Positions 35,042 to 48,867 are shown, counted from the stretch's first letter. The stretch: DNA of 64,000 nt from Membranipora membranacea (GCA_914767715.1 OU612065.1:31372001-31436000); one strand, 5' to 3'. Translations and numbers: made by a program. Notes: generated by a model not told the origin, from the letters alone.

Positions 35042-37728
35042 TTAGATAAGCAAGAGCCTGTGAATGGTTTGAGTTGCCTTCTACTGATACGTAAAAGGTT
35101 TGACTTTGTTGGTCAGCATTCACATCAACATGATTCGACAGTAGAAGAGACACCCTCCTACAATAAGTTGCCCAGACAAATAGAAGTTCCACAGTCCTCG
35201 TACAATAGCTGAAGGACTAAAGTTTTTCAGATCGAATCCATAACTTTACTGTCTCTTATTTACAGACACTTTCACCTGATCAGATAAAAATACACAACGT
35301 AAACAATCAAGAGAGTGGTATCAGGATAGTATATTATGTTCATTTCTTTTGATAATTACTCAGCAGGTTAGTTGTTATCTTTCATATCTTATTACTAACC
35401 TCTATAGCTTCCATTTGTCTTCTTTAATTGTATTTCAATTTTTTTGCTTGCTCTGGCACATTTGGAAGAACATCATTTCAATGATGAATAATGTTGTAAA
35501 TAAAGGTTAAAATTACTCTCATTTGATTGGAGATAACATTATCCATTTCAATGTTTTCTATGAAAGATAACTTGGTGATCAACGTTTAATTGAAACCATA
35601 ATACTAAATAAATACAGGTAATAATACATACGATATTGTATTATATATTACAACCGTTGCTAGGATAATGAGAAGATATTGATATGCGATGAATTGACCA
35701 TTTACAGAAACATATTTGTACTACCCGCTCAAGTCCCCAATCAGCTTTGAATAAACAGTCACATAACCACGTTGAAATTAAATAACACTCTGGCCTGCTG
35801 AAAGTCGAGAAACTTTGTATGAAACACGAAATTGATTTTCCAAGCATGTCAGAAGACATTTTAATGATGAAGCAAATGAGCGATTGCCTTTTACTAACCG
35901 TGCAGAATAAGCCCCTCCCCCCCTCCCCCACATGCAGCACCTTAGCACTTGATCTAAGATCAGACTCAGCCTAATTTTGTTCACAGATGGTATTGAGGCC
36001 AACAAAGTATCAAAGTACAGTCAGTCTTCATGTTTGTCACTATGTTATGCTTTGCATTCCGCGAACAGGAAGTACTAAAAATGACCTGAGAATAGTTGAT
36101 TATATCTACCTGCTACAACTGTGGAACTGATGTCCAATACATACTGTAGCACCCGTTACTTCTTTGTGATAAACACTCTCCGGATAGACTGTAGATTATG
36201 TACAAAAGAAAGTATTCTTGTTCTTGCCCCTGGCCCTAACTATGAATACGGCATACACGTACCGATGGGGCCAATAATTGAAGCTTGTGTTTACAATTTT
36301 ACCACTAGGCCTAGACTTGAGCCTGCTATCTGAATCAATGCTATCTGATTGCAATGCGATGCCTCGAAATAAAAAAATGGATTATGGTAGATTTAAATCT
36401 ATTGTGATTATGTATAAGATTTAATGTGTGCCAAAAAATAAGCAGAAAAATGTCTGAAGAACCAAAAGCGAAGAAAAAGAAGTTGAGGAAGATCTTGTCG
36501 CAGTAGAAGTTGGCGCCAAAGATGTTGATACCTCAGAATGAGATCTGATAAAGAAAATTTTTATGGATATTCTATGACCTCTGGGACAAAACACATGAAA
36601 TCAATCCTGAAAATCCAGCAGATGTGCTCAAGCCCTTTGAATTGTGGTAAGCAGAACATGCTGTCTTGTACTACATGTCATCCTAGTGCAGGGTTCCGTT
36701 TAGCTTGTCTGGACAAGCTATGATCGGTTGGGGGGGGACTCACCTTGTCAAGACAGGCTAGGTTCCGTTATAAGTGTTTTATCAAAAGTCCTAGAAAATA
36801 TTACGGCATAGGCATAAATACTCTGTTCTGATCAATTTAATTTGTTGCATCGATTTATCTGTTAAAGAGGTGGTCCCTTACATTTGCCTACTGACATATT
36901 TAGACCCAGGTGTGACAGTAGACCAGAGGAATAATGTAGATTTGCTACATGACTTGTATGATTTCTGGAACATGTCGGATGACCTGAATATTAATGATGG
37001 GCCAATCTGGGGGAGAATATCCTCTTGCCTCGGTCCCATACTACCATCTCAGAATAGGAGTAAATGCTCATCTAAAGGATTGTACTAATTTATTGTCGTT
37101 TGCGCTGTTAAAATGTTTCCAGCTTTTAGGGATTTTTTTAATTTTCAAGCCTTGGTGGTCCCTATGATGTTCTACTTGGGAAATCATCGACTGATGACAA
37201 AGATTATCTAGTGCACCAAAAATTTTTTATGGTATCAAAGAATTCCAAACAGTACTGCTCAGTAGGTCATCAACATATTACATTCCCTCATCTTACTTGT
37301 TTGTTAATCCTATTTATCAGGACTATTATAACAAGACCATCTCAACTGTGTAAAAGGTATCTGCCCTTTGAACATAAGAGGATAATACACTATTACCACC
37401 ACTTGAAACCTACACTCCCTGCTGCTAGCCACTTACAAAAAAATTGATTATCAATTGCCAACAGAAGCATACTCCTTGGTAAATCAGTCCTAAGCATAGT
37501 TAACAGTTTTCTGGGATCATTTCTTGATAGGAAAGCAATTGATGCAACTCATCAGGGCAAATTATCATTAGGTACCAAGTACTGAAAACCTCAAAACTTT
37601 CAGGGATCATTTAAGAGAAAACTTCAGCTGTGTCCTGATAACCATGACAGAAAGAAAAGCTGATAATAATATTCGAAGCTGAACCTGGAGTAAGTCTCAT
37701 CGCATCTTCCGAATTATCCTTATCCAGA
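35042..37728. other. Unassigned spacer left of the right duplication copy
   Basis: I could not assign a gene. A lysine-rich frame near 36451 starts MSEEPKAKKKKLRKI and stops after 17 residues. Frames near 36570-36650 (DLWDKTHEINPENPADVLK) and 36890-37085 (LDPGVTVDQRNNVDLLHD) look coding-like but cannot be joined into a model. A GACAAGCT palindrome motif lies at 36711-36730. The pieces are probably transposon or pseudogene debris. Confidence 0.35.
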
Positions 37729-37812
37729 ATTTGTGTGAATAGGCAGCACTTTTTGTGGCATCGTATCTAGATGTGTAGCTTGGCCGTAACCTGCTTTGTG
37801 AAACAGTCACAA

Positions 37813-38219
37813 CAGTGGCGTATATTAGCAATCACGGACCACGGATATCCTTAAATCAAAATCCTTGATTACGTTGTGCAAGCCGAGCTCAGTGTGTAGA
37901 GCGTCTGCCTGGTAATCACTGTTTATTACGAATGTCGTTGGTTCGAATCCTAACAATGTCAGGTTTTTTTTCAAATAGGTGCTTTATAACTGGAGCATTT
38001 TTACTTTTCCCAAGGGGGGATGTCTTATAAGTGAGGAATTACTGTACATACAGAGTTTGACTTTTGACCTTGAGCTGGACAAGCCAATCAAAAGCCCGGT
38101 GTATTGAAACACCCACACCCTCCCCGCCACGCCTACGGCGTGTGGATAGGGCTGCGCCCGATCATTATTCTCATCTCTAAAAAGTCAGTGAGTGAAACTT
38201 TTTAGAATATACGCCCCTG
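37813..38219. mobile_element. Non-autonomous hAT-type DNA transposon (407 bp)
   Basis: The ends are inverted repeats: CAGTGGCGTATATT at 37813-37826 and the complement of CAGGGGCGTATATT at 38206-38219 (13 of 14 match). The element is flanked by the 8-base direct repeat AGTCACAA (37805-37812 and 38220-38227). The left duplication copy has a single AGTCACAA and no insert (near 4557-4564), which is an exact empty site. An 8-bp target duplication with CAG...CTG ends is characteristic of the hAT superfamily. There is no transposase, so it must have been moved in trans. A tRNA-like segment lies inside. Confidence 0.92.
37882..37960 (+). repeat. tRNA-derived segment inside the hAT-type element
   Basis: An A-box-like GAGCTCAGTGTGTAGAGCG (D-arm GCTC/GAGC) and a B box GGTTCGAATCC with a paired T stem, followed by a T run. 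An ACGTTG/CAATGT pairing exists, but 10 extra bases separate it from the D arm, so this is not a functional tRNA. It is probably a SINE fragment captured by the DNA transposon. Confidence 0.6.
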
Positions 38220-38643
38220 AGTCACAAGTAAGATAAATAATGAAAAGTGAAAAAAGATTTATGATCAGATATCATATGGAACATCTTTTGATCAATGTCC
38301 TCACTTAAAACCCTGTGCAAATATTTACCACATGGTCAGAGGAAGATGCTAGGTAACAACAAATGGGCGTCACTGCCAACCGTGAAGTTATCTCACTTGT
38401 GCTGTGCCAAAAACAGCACCGAATCTAGGGCAAATTACTAGACAGTTTATGCTTATCTTGTCTCTCATGCTATCATTGAAATATTTATAAAAAAATGATT
38501 AAGTTATAGTTACAATTTCAGACTTTGATACCAAAAAACCAATAGTGCCTTCACTCCCTAAAATACCTATACAACTCATGTAGCTTCTCACCTAAAAACA
38601 CTGCTAGTGCAGCGCAGCAAAATAGTAAACTTCTTTGCTCCAT

Positions 38644-40101
38644 TCTAAGTTGCCGACTTAGACCTCAGATTTCTCTTTTTGTAGCTGTAAAACTCCTTGA
38701 CATGTATTATCTAGTTTTCTAGTTGTACTCAGCTACAGTTTGTGTCCTGAATGACAATCACACACACCGTCTCTGACTTAAATACTATTCTCCTGACTAG
38801 GAAGAAGGAACCTCAGTCTGCTCTTTATTTATATTATTACGAAACTTTCAAAACATTTTGTACAACTGTCATTTGTATTATTATATGCACTTTTTCATGG
38901 AAAGATGTGCAATTACTTGTTTACCATTACATTACATTTGTTGTTGATTAGCCAGTCTAAACATAGTTTCAGTGAAAAACAACCTGTATGTTGGTGAATT
39001 TTAAGCAGCTAATAATGAGTAACGCTGTAACACTGTACTGAAATGTTTGTTGTTTTAGAATGTCACAAATGTAACTTTAGTTCCTGATCCGGGTCTATTT
39101 AGTAAATTGCGTCCAACCTTTCTATTCTAAGCTTTATCAGTAGTTTCACCAAAATTGATCTTGCAATGTTGTGTTGACATTTCGTAATTGATATCAAGTG
39201 TTATCAAAATTGACTCTGTAAACACCAAACTGGGCTATGAGATGCGCGATTTTTACGTTGATATGATTATTACCTCTGTTTTACCTTTTACATAAATAAT
39301 CGAAATTAGGCCATTGCAATGGTCTGGTTTGATTTTATATGTATATATATGTGTATATTTCTTCTCCTTTGTTTGTTTACAAATCATTTGCAAAGAAACT
39401 ATTTAGAAGAAGCTGTCTTCATTGCAACCAATATTGTCGGCCAATAATAGCCCTGGTTGCCAAGAAACTTATGCATCAATTTCAAGAGAACATCACAAGA
39501 TAGATTTTCATGTATGTTTTATTTAGAGCAAACACTAGGAAGGAGTTGTTCTTTATTCAATTTTTAATATTTTATTGTTCCCTACAATTATTCAGATCAT
39601 GCTGCACTAACCAAAGGTTGGCATTTCGGTTAATGTATCATCTCTTCACATTTCCACAAAAGTCGATAAAAGGAAAGTACGAGCTTTATGTGACCTCAAA
39701 ATAGGTAATTGGCTTTCCATTTGACTTGTAAGCCCAGGCATGCTTGCTGTTTTGTTATGGGTGACAAACTTTCATCACTTAAGCCGGATAAAGCTTAGGG
39801 ATGGTAACATGACTTATTTATCGAACAAAATCAGCACTGCCAGGTGGACTATACTTAGTAACAACATAGTTTTGGATATGGCGGGATAGGACCCTTTTAC
39901 TACAAGGTCATCAAGGCTCAAAGGTTCATCATTTTTCTATAGCTATGATGTCACAATCCATGATATGGACTTCATATTATGGAACTATTTCTACACTTCC
40001 GATCACTGTCAAGTAATGGATGGATTATTAAAAACCTTTCAGATAATATAATAATGCCATCTCCTTCAAGTCATTCAAGTTTTTCCCAAATCCTTAGACT
40101 T
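38644..40101. other. Intergenic region between A' and B'
   Basis: Right-copy equivalent of 4981-6377, with small indels. It retains the 55 bases upstream of the A' start codon that are missing in A. No gene recognised. Confidence 0.5.
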
Positions 40102-43100
40102 TTAGAGTTTCTTGCAGGATTGACATGAGACGCCCACCACATCGAAGGCACTTTGTACGTCCTCCACACTCAGCCTGAGATCGTTAGCTGCACTCTCTAC
40201 CCCGCAGGCACCACAGTGCATTGAGGTTGTCGGATTCCAAAACATCAGGTTAGCAGTGTTGAACACCTGGAAAAGAAGAGTAGTAAATAAATCTGACTGC
40301 TTGTTTTAATGGGAAAAATTGAGGAGATTGATTAGCCATACACTTCCCACCACTCAGTTATTTCTTCTGTCTTATCCTATCATTCTCGTTCAATTCCACC
40401 GCTCTCACTCCCTCACATGGTGTGATTGTTACCACGTGGGAAAGGGTTGATATCTGGATCCCTGATAGCGTGCTATAACTCATTTATATACTGTTTTTGA
40501 TCAGTAAACCATTGCTTAAAATTTCAAGGTCTACATCAATGACCATCATCATTATCATGAGTTTGATAACAACACTACACTGCCTATTGTAAATGAGCAA
40601 ATCGTACAATGCTTTTACTTAATATACATACATGGAAAGCCTTGATGTAGTCCCAGTATTTCATTTTGGACAGAATACAGAATGCTTTGTTGTATATCCC
40701 AGAGCTGTGGTGCACATCAACACCTGGTTCATAGTCTTTGTAGTGATCCAAACCACCTAACAAAGGAAAACATTGGTAATGTTCTGTGAGTTGTCTCCTT
40801 ATTGTACATGGGTAGATAAAACTCACTCTGACTTTAATGAAAATTGTCAAGATTGATTTAAATCAGAATGCAAGCACTACAAAGATGTATTCGAATGGCT
40901 CTGTAAGTGCATAATATACTTAGAGGGATACTAAAGAACTCAAACTTGAGTAATACTCACTTACCAAATCGTTTAGGGTCGCACATGTCTCTCAAAGCTT
41001 CTGCCTCGCCAGGTCTCATGACATCAGCACCGATAAGGTAGTCTTTCCTTTTCTTGTAGTACATATTGCATGTCAGAGCTGAAACAATACAGTGACATCT
41101 ATGGCATTCCAGCTCCTTGACTCGAATCAATATTATCAACAGCTGTTGTTTGCACCTAGATTAAACGACAAGCTCTGTGATCATTATAAAGATATGCACT
41201 GTCGTGTGCTCAAATCAGTCAGCGCTGTTAAATATTATTGTCTTAAAGCAATGATTTTGGAGAATTGATAGCTCAATGATCTCAAATCGCTTTACCTCTT
41301 TTCTGTCTTACCTAGAATGTCAGAGTAAGCCTCGTTTATACCGCCCATCTCGTCATAGTACTCCATATCTCCCCCATGCCAATCTGTTATAGCGTGTCCA
41401 ATCTCATGACAAATCACATCCAAAGATGACAGAGGGTAGAATCCATCATCGTGTCTGAAATCAACAGATATTGTTTTAGTTTGTGTTATAAATAACAAAT
41501 TGATGGTCTGTGGAAATCTCCATATTGGAAAGTGTGCTGATTCCTTGATTTTGTCAACCAATCGTCCCAGTTACGCTAACAATGTTGTATTGTGCTGTGT
41601 TACAATTCAGAAGACAGCATGTAAAACTAGGGCTAGATGGAACAGCATCGTTCAGTGTGGGAATTCAGGGCACTCACATCATGGCTTGTCTTACAAATGT
41701 GCTTTCCAGATTTAACGAATCTTACAATAATGACTCACCCATCTCCAATTAAGAAAGCCCATCCATTAAAGTAAGCATTGTTGTATTCAACCCCATAATG
41801 AGTATAGAATTGTAAGTCACTAGTGTTGGTTCCTGGAAGAGGAAAGGATATATAGTCTCCCGCACCACAAACAGTCATCATAAATAAGGTGTGACTACAA
41901 TGCATTACAGTATCATCGCTGTTTACAAGATAGAGGTCATTCAAACCATAGGTAGAGTATAGTAGAGAGTATTTCAACCGCCGGCTCAAAAAACATTCAC
42001 TTCTACGCAGTGGTCTGAGTAAGCGGTTTGGCTGAGACATGTCCACCTTGGATAAAATATGTAGATTTCTTTATCTTGATATTTTCATATCTGCAAAACT
42101 GTTTGCAAGAGTCTATCTTTCTGATTGAATCGCTCCTTTTCAAACAAGAGGTGAAATGACTCTAGGCGGCCCAGAATAGGCCTGAACTTACTATGAGGGC
42201 GGATTTCCTCTCCAACCAGATGATTCCATAGCTCCACAAAGTAGTTGCCATAAATGAAAGCTTCATTTCTAGGACTGTATCCATCAGTGAAAGCAAACTG
42301 ATCCCATTGCATAGTGTTAGCTCTCTCACATATAAAGGTGGACTTGGTAATGTTCGACCACCTCTTCTTGTTTCCCAAACTGAACACCTGTGGTTAAATT
42401 AATGAGCACATTTATTGGGGATAAAAAACAACTATTCAACCAAGATGTATTTCATCACACCTGCAAATACAGAGCTCAAACTAGTTACTGAGCTGATCTG
42501 TCAAATATTTATTCTCAAAGGCTCTTCTTTTAATCTTTTAACTAAGTGAATTTATCCCCCCTCGAACCGTTAGGGGTCAAATCTTTAGAGTTCTGCTAAG
42601 CAATGGACAATTTAGGCAGCTTGCCTCCCAACATTATTGGAGGAATAGAGCTTTTTTCATGTAGTGGTGCTGCATTGTGGGACAGCTACACTGCTGGACT
42701 GTTTGATTTTTAGGAGGCACACTGACATTTGTCTCACAGTATTGGCAATTGAATTTCAGATTTATATAGTCCATTCAATCCAAGTACCTAACATGTGCGT
42801 ATTATATCCTCAACTACATGAATTTATCCACGTTCTTTAAACGATCATAGGTAAATATGAAATTGTTGAACACCGTTGAACATCAGTGTAACGGGAGGCA
42901 CAAGGTTTTCTATGGAACAATGTGGTTGAGTGCGTGATGCATTATGGGATATGTACACGTATATGCCTTGTTGTTACCTCTACTCTGTTCTCTTTGTTTC
43001 TATGTCTGCACCACTTATTATCTTCCTCCTGCTCGACATCCATCATGGCTGAAGAGTTACCAATCTTCTCATTACCCATAATGCCCTTCACATCTACAGA

Positions 43101-45062
43101 CTGGAGGTTGTTCCAAGTTTTCTCCACTTTGCCAGTGTGAGCGTTAACTAAACCTGTTGGTACAAAATGTCTACTTGTGAAGATAATTTAACTGTAGATG
43201 ATCTTATACAGCTATATACTGATAACCAGTAATGCTTTTTTGCCCTGTTACCCTCTTAATCACATACAATAAAAATCTACACCAGTCTTGCTACATTTTG
43301 AGATATCAAATAGTGCTCGGCTGCCTGAGCTGTGTCGATCGATCTCAATCAGTAGCTTGTCTTGACAAGCTTTGTTCGGTCCCCACCTAACATTCAGGCC
43401 ACTCAATCAGAATCCTTGGTTCTGATATTAATATATTATTATTATTATTAGTAAACTTACCTATGATGTAAGATGGAACTGACCCAAAGCCTGTCTCATT
43501 ATTGGCATCGTCAGCCCAGTCCACAAAGTAGCCTGTCCTCCACACTAACTTATTACCATCATCCTAATCAAACAGAAGAGAGCCACATCGGTGAGTACCA
43601 AGAAAGGTTAGTCTATGTTTTATGACCTTCACTAAAATGAACATGTTTATATCTAGTTTAAGCTCTCAAACTGTGGTGATATAGTTGGTCATAGCAATTC
43701 ATGGTTGATAATGGAATTCTACTACCAGCTCAGCTTTACTGGCAATTTTTGCGCGCTTAAACTAGTTTTTATCACTGTCAGTTGGAAAGTTACGAATGGA
43801 AGATACAAGTTAGTCCACAAAGAATGATAATAGAGATAACTCACGGTTTGTAGTATATTGAGTTTTGCTCCGGGTTCAGTGTATATCCAGTTCACTTCCC
43901 TGAGACCTGCATGCTTCCAGTGAACTTTGATTAATTCTAATGCTACCTCTATGGATATATCTGGTTTCTGGTTGACTGCTGGCAGATATTTTGATGTACC
44001 AACAAACCCTTGTACTCTGTCGATCTTACCTACAATGTAACAACAAAGATAAAACAGCTACAAGAGCAGAGTTTTCATTGGGATTAAATCCTTGCTAATC
44101 CTCTAATCTTTATCAAATGCCAAAGATTAGTGATCATAACAAGCCATGTATATGAATCACTAATATCCTGGCCTTGCAAATTTGACCATATGCACGTATG
44201 TAAGGAATCTATCCTACTTGTTTCTGATCAATATGTTTCGGTAACAGCATAGATATGATTTTGCTCCTGGGTTTAACTTCGAGGCGAGGTCTGCAGGTTA
44301 AACTTAAAATGTTGTATCTTCCTTCTTTACAGTTTCTGATGGAGGTTTTCCAAATTGTTGCATAAGTATACAATGGGCTTTCCTTACCGTTTCTATGGGT
44401 GTGAGTAGTGATCACTGAGCCGTAAATGGGTATACCATTTAGGGTTTGTTTCCACTTAGTAATATCTCCAATTTGTTGAACTTTCTCAAGATTGACACCA
44501 TCATACGAGATATTCCCGAGTAAGATGGATGGATTTGTGTGAAGAGGAAGCACTTTCTGTGGCATCATGTACAGCTGTGTAGCTTGGCCGTAACCTGTTA
44601 TATAGAGCAGTCAGATATGACATGGAGTATTGTCTCAGTTAGGTTTATTATGCAGCCTCGCTCAAATTTGTTTCTCATAGCAAGACTGCTTCTGGGCCTA
44701 TTGGCTAAGATCAAAGTGTCATGCCAATGGCTGATTAGGGCCAGATTTTTGTGGCCTTACATCTAGGATGCATTCTAGTTTTCTAGGATGCATCACATTC
44801 TCCGTATGAGGATTTAGGGCATTTTGCGTCCCTCTTTAGGGGTAGCCCAATATTCGGTGTCTTACTTAGCATCAAGACTGTAGATGGACAACAGTGTTTA
44901 CTTTCTTGCGCCAATAACATTACTGAATCTTGAGCATATAAACTATTAAGGTCATCTGACCGGGGGTTCTGCCCTATTATCAATGTTATTCATGTAATTC
45001 CTTAGCTTCTCACCTAAAAAAACCCCGAGTGCAGTGCAAATAAGAAGAGTTCTACGATCCAT
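40102..45062 (-). CDS. Secreted M4 (thermolysin-family) metallopeptidase, copy B'
   Basis: Eleven exons on the minus strand: 45014-45062, 44388-44594, 43845-44029, 43461-43563, 42978-43153, 42192-42387, 41739-41832, 41312-41454, 40965-41078, 40632-40756, 40102-40266. Every exon length equals its B counterpart, giving 1557 bases (518 aa) with no stop. The zinc motif HEIGHAITDWHGG, the GGINEAYSD motif and the VDVHHSSGIYNKAF histidine are unchanged from B. Amino-acid differences are few (for example NISYDGV followed by N rather than H in the propeptide, and a signal peptide reading TLLICTALGVFLG). This is a very recent paralogue of B, likely with the same activity; it may add dosage. An AGCTTGTC/GACAAGCT palindrome lies in the intron next to the 43461 exon and is absent from B. 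Confidence 0.9.
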
Positions 45063-46249
45063 TCTCTGTTGTTGACCTTGCCGTTTCTAGTTTTGAAACT
45101 CGCTTCTAAAAGATCTAGCTAGCTGGTGGTGCCTAGTTGCAGTTAGAGTCCTGAATGGCGATCTACCACGACACTTCGCACTGATTTACCTCTTCCATAC
45201 CTGGAACCACCCTTGGGTTTCATCACCATGGTTACAAAACCTCTAGTTTAATTATATTAAATTGTCAGGCCATCCAATGGATGAGCTATATCCTCATTAA
45301 TCCAATTAAGTTTATTGCTTACACTGCTCTTCTGCCATTAACTTCATTGTTGCCTAACCAAAAACAATATCACATTGGAAAATATATCTAAACCAACGCC
45401 TTCGTAAAGTAAGGTCAATAACAAAGTATTTACATGATATATCATTACTTCTGTTTCCCAGGAATTACTGGTCCCACATCAAACTTTTTTTATTGATTTG
45501 ATGGCTTGCTATCCAATATAAAAAAAAACCCAGCACCGATCACTTCAGTATCATACTTATAACTTACATAGCAACTAAAAATACATTATAATAATTCTAT
45601 AATCTCCCTAGATGATTAAAAATGTATCTTTATTTGATTAGATAGGATTTAATTTGGCTATTTGGCTTGTCTGATGTTACCTAGCAACAATTTTCACTGG
45701 CTGAGGTAGAAGTCAAAGATAAGCAATGAGGTTTAGTAGATGTAAGTTATCCATTAGCTTCCCTAAAATACGACTTAAAGCCAACATTTCTTCTTGACAA
45801 CATTATACACTCCTTTGAGAAAAGCATTTCACATGTACTGACAATATCAAAATCAGATTTGGATTTTTAAGGACCTAAATAAGCTGAAACAGAAGTAAGA
45901 AAACTTAAAACATAAAACCACGAAGCAAAAAACTAGTATAGCTGAAAAAAACTTCATTTTCAGCTTCTGTAGGCCTCTAAAATATGAAGCTAGAAAACTT
46001 GAAATATAAAATCCCAAAGCAAAACATTATAAAAGCTGAAAAAAAATTCGAAAATTCGATTTTGGGCTTTATTTCTAACTAGAGACCGTGTTGTACATAT
46101 TATGAGGCAGTTCAATGTAGAGCACAACCATAATTCAATAAGCGAATAGCAAACAGAACGGCCACATAGTTATCCTCCTGCATATACACATGAAATTTGC
46201 CGTAGCGAGGACAACAGCTAGCACCAGATCAAATATGAGAGAGTTTCAC
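45063..46249. other. Intergenic region between B' and C'
   Basis: Right-copy equivalent of 11329-12507, including the AAGCTGAAA/GAAGCAAAA tandem repeat at about 45880-46060. No gene recognised. Confidence 0.5.
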
Positions 46250-46619
46250 TTATACGCAAGATGCACAGGACACTCCAACAGCTGTGAATGCCTCTGTGAC
46301 AGCTGTCTTACTGTATCCTCTACTCTCTGCAGCTGTCTCCACTCCACAAGCACCACAGTGCATAGTAACCATTGGTGCCCAGTATAACAAGTTAGCATCG
46401 GTGAATATCTAAATAATGATGGTACAGACAGATGATAATAACGTTTTTTTTTGTGCAAGCAACAACCTAATTTGCAAAACAGATGTGTTAATAATACATT
46501 TCCGTGTTCGAACTGAGGCTAATTAGCCCTTAGCTTCGAGCTATGGAACTACCTCCGAGGTCGGCCTGAGCTCCATGGTTCAGCTCGCACATATCGGCCA
46601 GCACCACAGCGAGGTGACG

Positions 46620-46690
46620 TTGCCGAGCCCGAGTGGTTAGCATCAAAGACTTTGATGCGGGAGGTTGGAGTTCAATTCCAGAAGGTGGTG
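46620..46690 (+). repeat. tRNA-derived SINE-like fragment in C' (copy of 12888-12960)
   Basis: Same B box (GTTCAATTCC) and same intron as in C; it lacks the short GGCCGT duplication seen in the left copy. Confidence 0.45.
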
Positions 46691-48786
46691 GATAATTTTG
46701 ATGTTTTTTCTTCTCAGCTCTAACATGGGAATGGCTGCATATTTCGAGATCGAGCCAAGAGGTGACAACTCAGCTCGATCTAGACCGACCTCGAAACTCA
46801 CATGGAAACATGGTGTATGTTAGCCTCATAAATTTCATAAATTACTTCAGCAAGCCTATACACACACCTAAATCCATCATAATAAAATGATGATGAGTTC
46901 TTTTGTAGGGAATTGTTGTTACCTTTCCGATTTAATTCCCCTGCTGCTATAAGCATGATAGCAGGCAAAGTGCAGCCGAATCCTTGAAAACAAACATAAT
47001 ACACCCGGATTAAGTTTCCAATTAAATACAAGACAGCATATTTAGCCATACCTCAAATGCCATTATATAGTTCCAGCCAGCCGTGTTTTTCAGTAGACAC
47101 CGTGCTTTGTTGTACACTCCCGATGAGTTATGCACGTCTAAGTTATCTGTGTACTGACTGTAATGGTCTATAGCACCTGTGAAATCATGTAAACACTTTG
47201 CATCATATATTCTAAATGAAGTGGAAGATAACACTGCATTGTGCGGATATATTCATATTCATTGATGAACTCAAATAACAAATTGATCCCTATCTCATGG
47301 CTCACATTAATTTATAAATTCAATTTGCATGAATACAAGCTGGACACTTCTTCAGATAGAACGATTAAGCACCTATGATATCTCGATGGTTGATTTTGCC
47401 ATCTGTGCATTTATCACGCAGACATCGACATTACACTATTAGCATGTGTATCCCTGATCAATACATTTAGTTTAGTATCTAACATGTACTGGCCCATAAT
47501 CATAGATTCTGGACTCAGATGGTCACACCAAGCTTCTTCTGAAGAATCTAAGGATACATTATTATTGATTTTTGTGGGCTATCTATAGTCCAGTTGAATA
47601 ATTTAAAAAAAAAAGAGTTCTCGCTTATAACCTTTTTAAATTGTAGAACCGAGCAATATGTGCCGGCCCTAATATTTATTTCATTTTTATCCTATCATAA
47701 GTACTGGCAGGAGATTAAAGTTCATACATACAAACAAAAAAGCATATTTGAATCTACATACCTAATCGTTTAGGATTACACATGTCTCTCATTGAGTCTA
47801 TAGACATATTTCCTGGTTTGACTATGTCTTCTCCTAATAGGGTATTAGTCTTCTGTTTGAAATGTATATCACATGTCTCCCCTGCAATAAATATTTGCAA
47901 AACCATGTACATAAATATGTAAGCAGAAGTAAAATGTGGAATTTTCTGAGAATAGTGATTAATTCATGTTCTTTACTTTTATAACAGAAGGCACTTTGTG
48001 AACCCAATGCACTATTATGAACCAGGGATAGCAGCAAACCATTGATCTTTCGATCCTAACGGGCGGCCTTGGCATCCCAGAGACCTGAACCCAGGATCAA
48101 GCTGGTAGTTTTGCCCTGCCCTCGCTGAAAATAAGGCATTAGAGTAGCTAAAATAAAAGTTGTCATAGAACTTGATTAGGTAGAGAGATCAGTTTTATCA
48201 AGTAGTTTCAATATATATATATACAATGACCCGCGGTTGTTTCAGCTATGTAGGAAGCACAACAAGCATTTATGGTTGTAGTGAGGAAATAACTCCGAAT
48301 TGATGTGGTTAATTTATCACACAAATCAAATCGAAACACAGTGTGAAATGCCTTACAGTTTGCCTAAGTATAGGATTTTATAGGGCAAGGCAAAAAAGAG
48401 AAAGATTAGTCGACAACAAAAAGAAAAAACTCAGTGCGAAGCATGTAGGAAATTGTTGTTGGAGGGAGGGTAGTGGTATGAGACCTTACTTTCCAGCGAA
48501 CGGGTGATTGACACCCATAGTTCTCAAAGACCCCTAGACAAATATGATAAGAATTGATAAAACACATCCTTGATGTTAGAATGATGTGTAGTTCCATAAA
48601 TTGGTTTTGTGATTACGAGTAGATCAAGTTAAATCCAATTGCCTAAATTCTTGCGGTGTGACCAATGGATCAACTCCAAATGCAGGCAAATAGACCGAAC
48701 TTGGTCTAGATTAAGAGAGCTGTCTCGCTGGGAGATGTGTGTGTTTGTTTATTTTTGTGAATAGGGAGAAGCCAGGATAAATTTTT

Positions 48787-48867
48787 CGCGGCAAGAGCGG
48801 GAATCAAACCTGGGAATTCTTGCTTGATAGCAAAGGATGTGATCATTTGCGCTATCAAGCTCCTCTA
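48787..48867 (-). repeat. tRNA-derived SINE-like fragment in C' (copy of 15069-15149)
   Basis: Essentially identical to the left-copy element, with B box GGTTTGATTCC on the minus strand. Confidence 0.45.

Larger units (their letters stand above)
37729..38643 (-). pseudogene. M4 copy A', 5' fragment only
   Basis: This is the right-hand counterpart of the 5' end of copy A. The signal-peptide exon 38592-38643 is intact (start codon at 38641-38643; MEQRSLLFCCAALAVFLG), unlike in A where the start is deleted. The next exon, ending at 37790, is cut by the duplication breakpoint at 37729, and all later exons are absent. The intron between them is interrupted by the hAT-type element at 37813-38219. 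It cannot encode a peptidase. Confidence 0.9.

Noticed and set aside
36451-37100. Coding-like fragments (MSEEPKAKKKKLRKI, DLWDKTHEINPENP, LDPGVTVDQRNN)
   Set aside because: Frames are broken by stops and could not be joined through plausible splice sites; probably debris.
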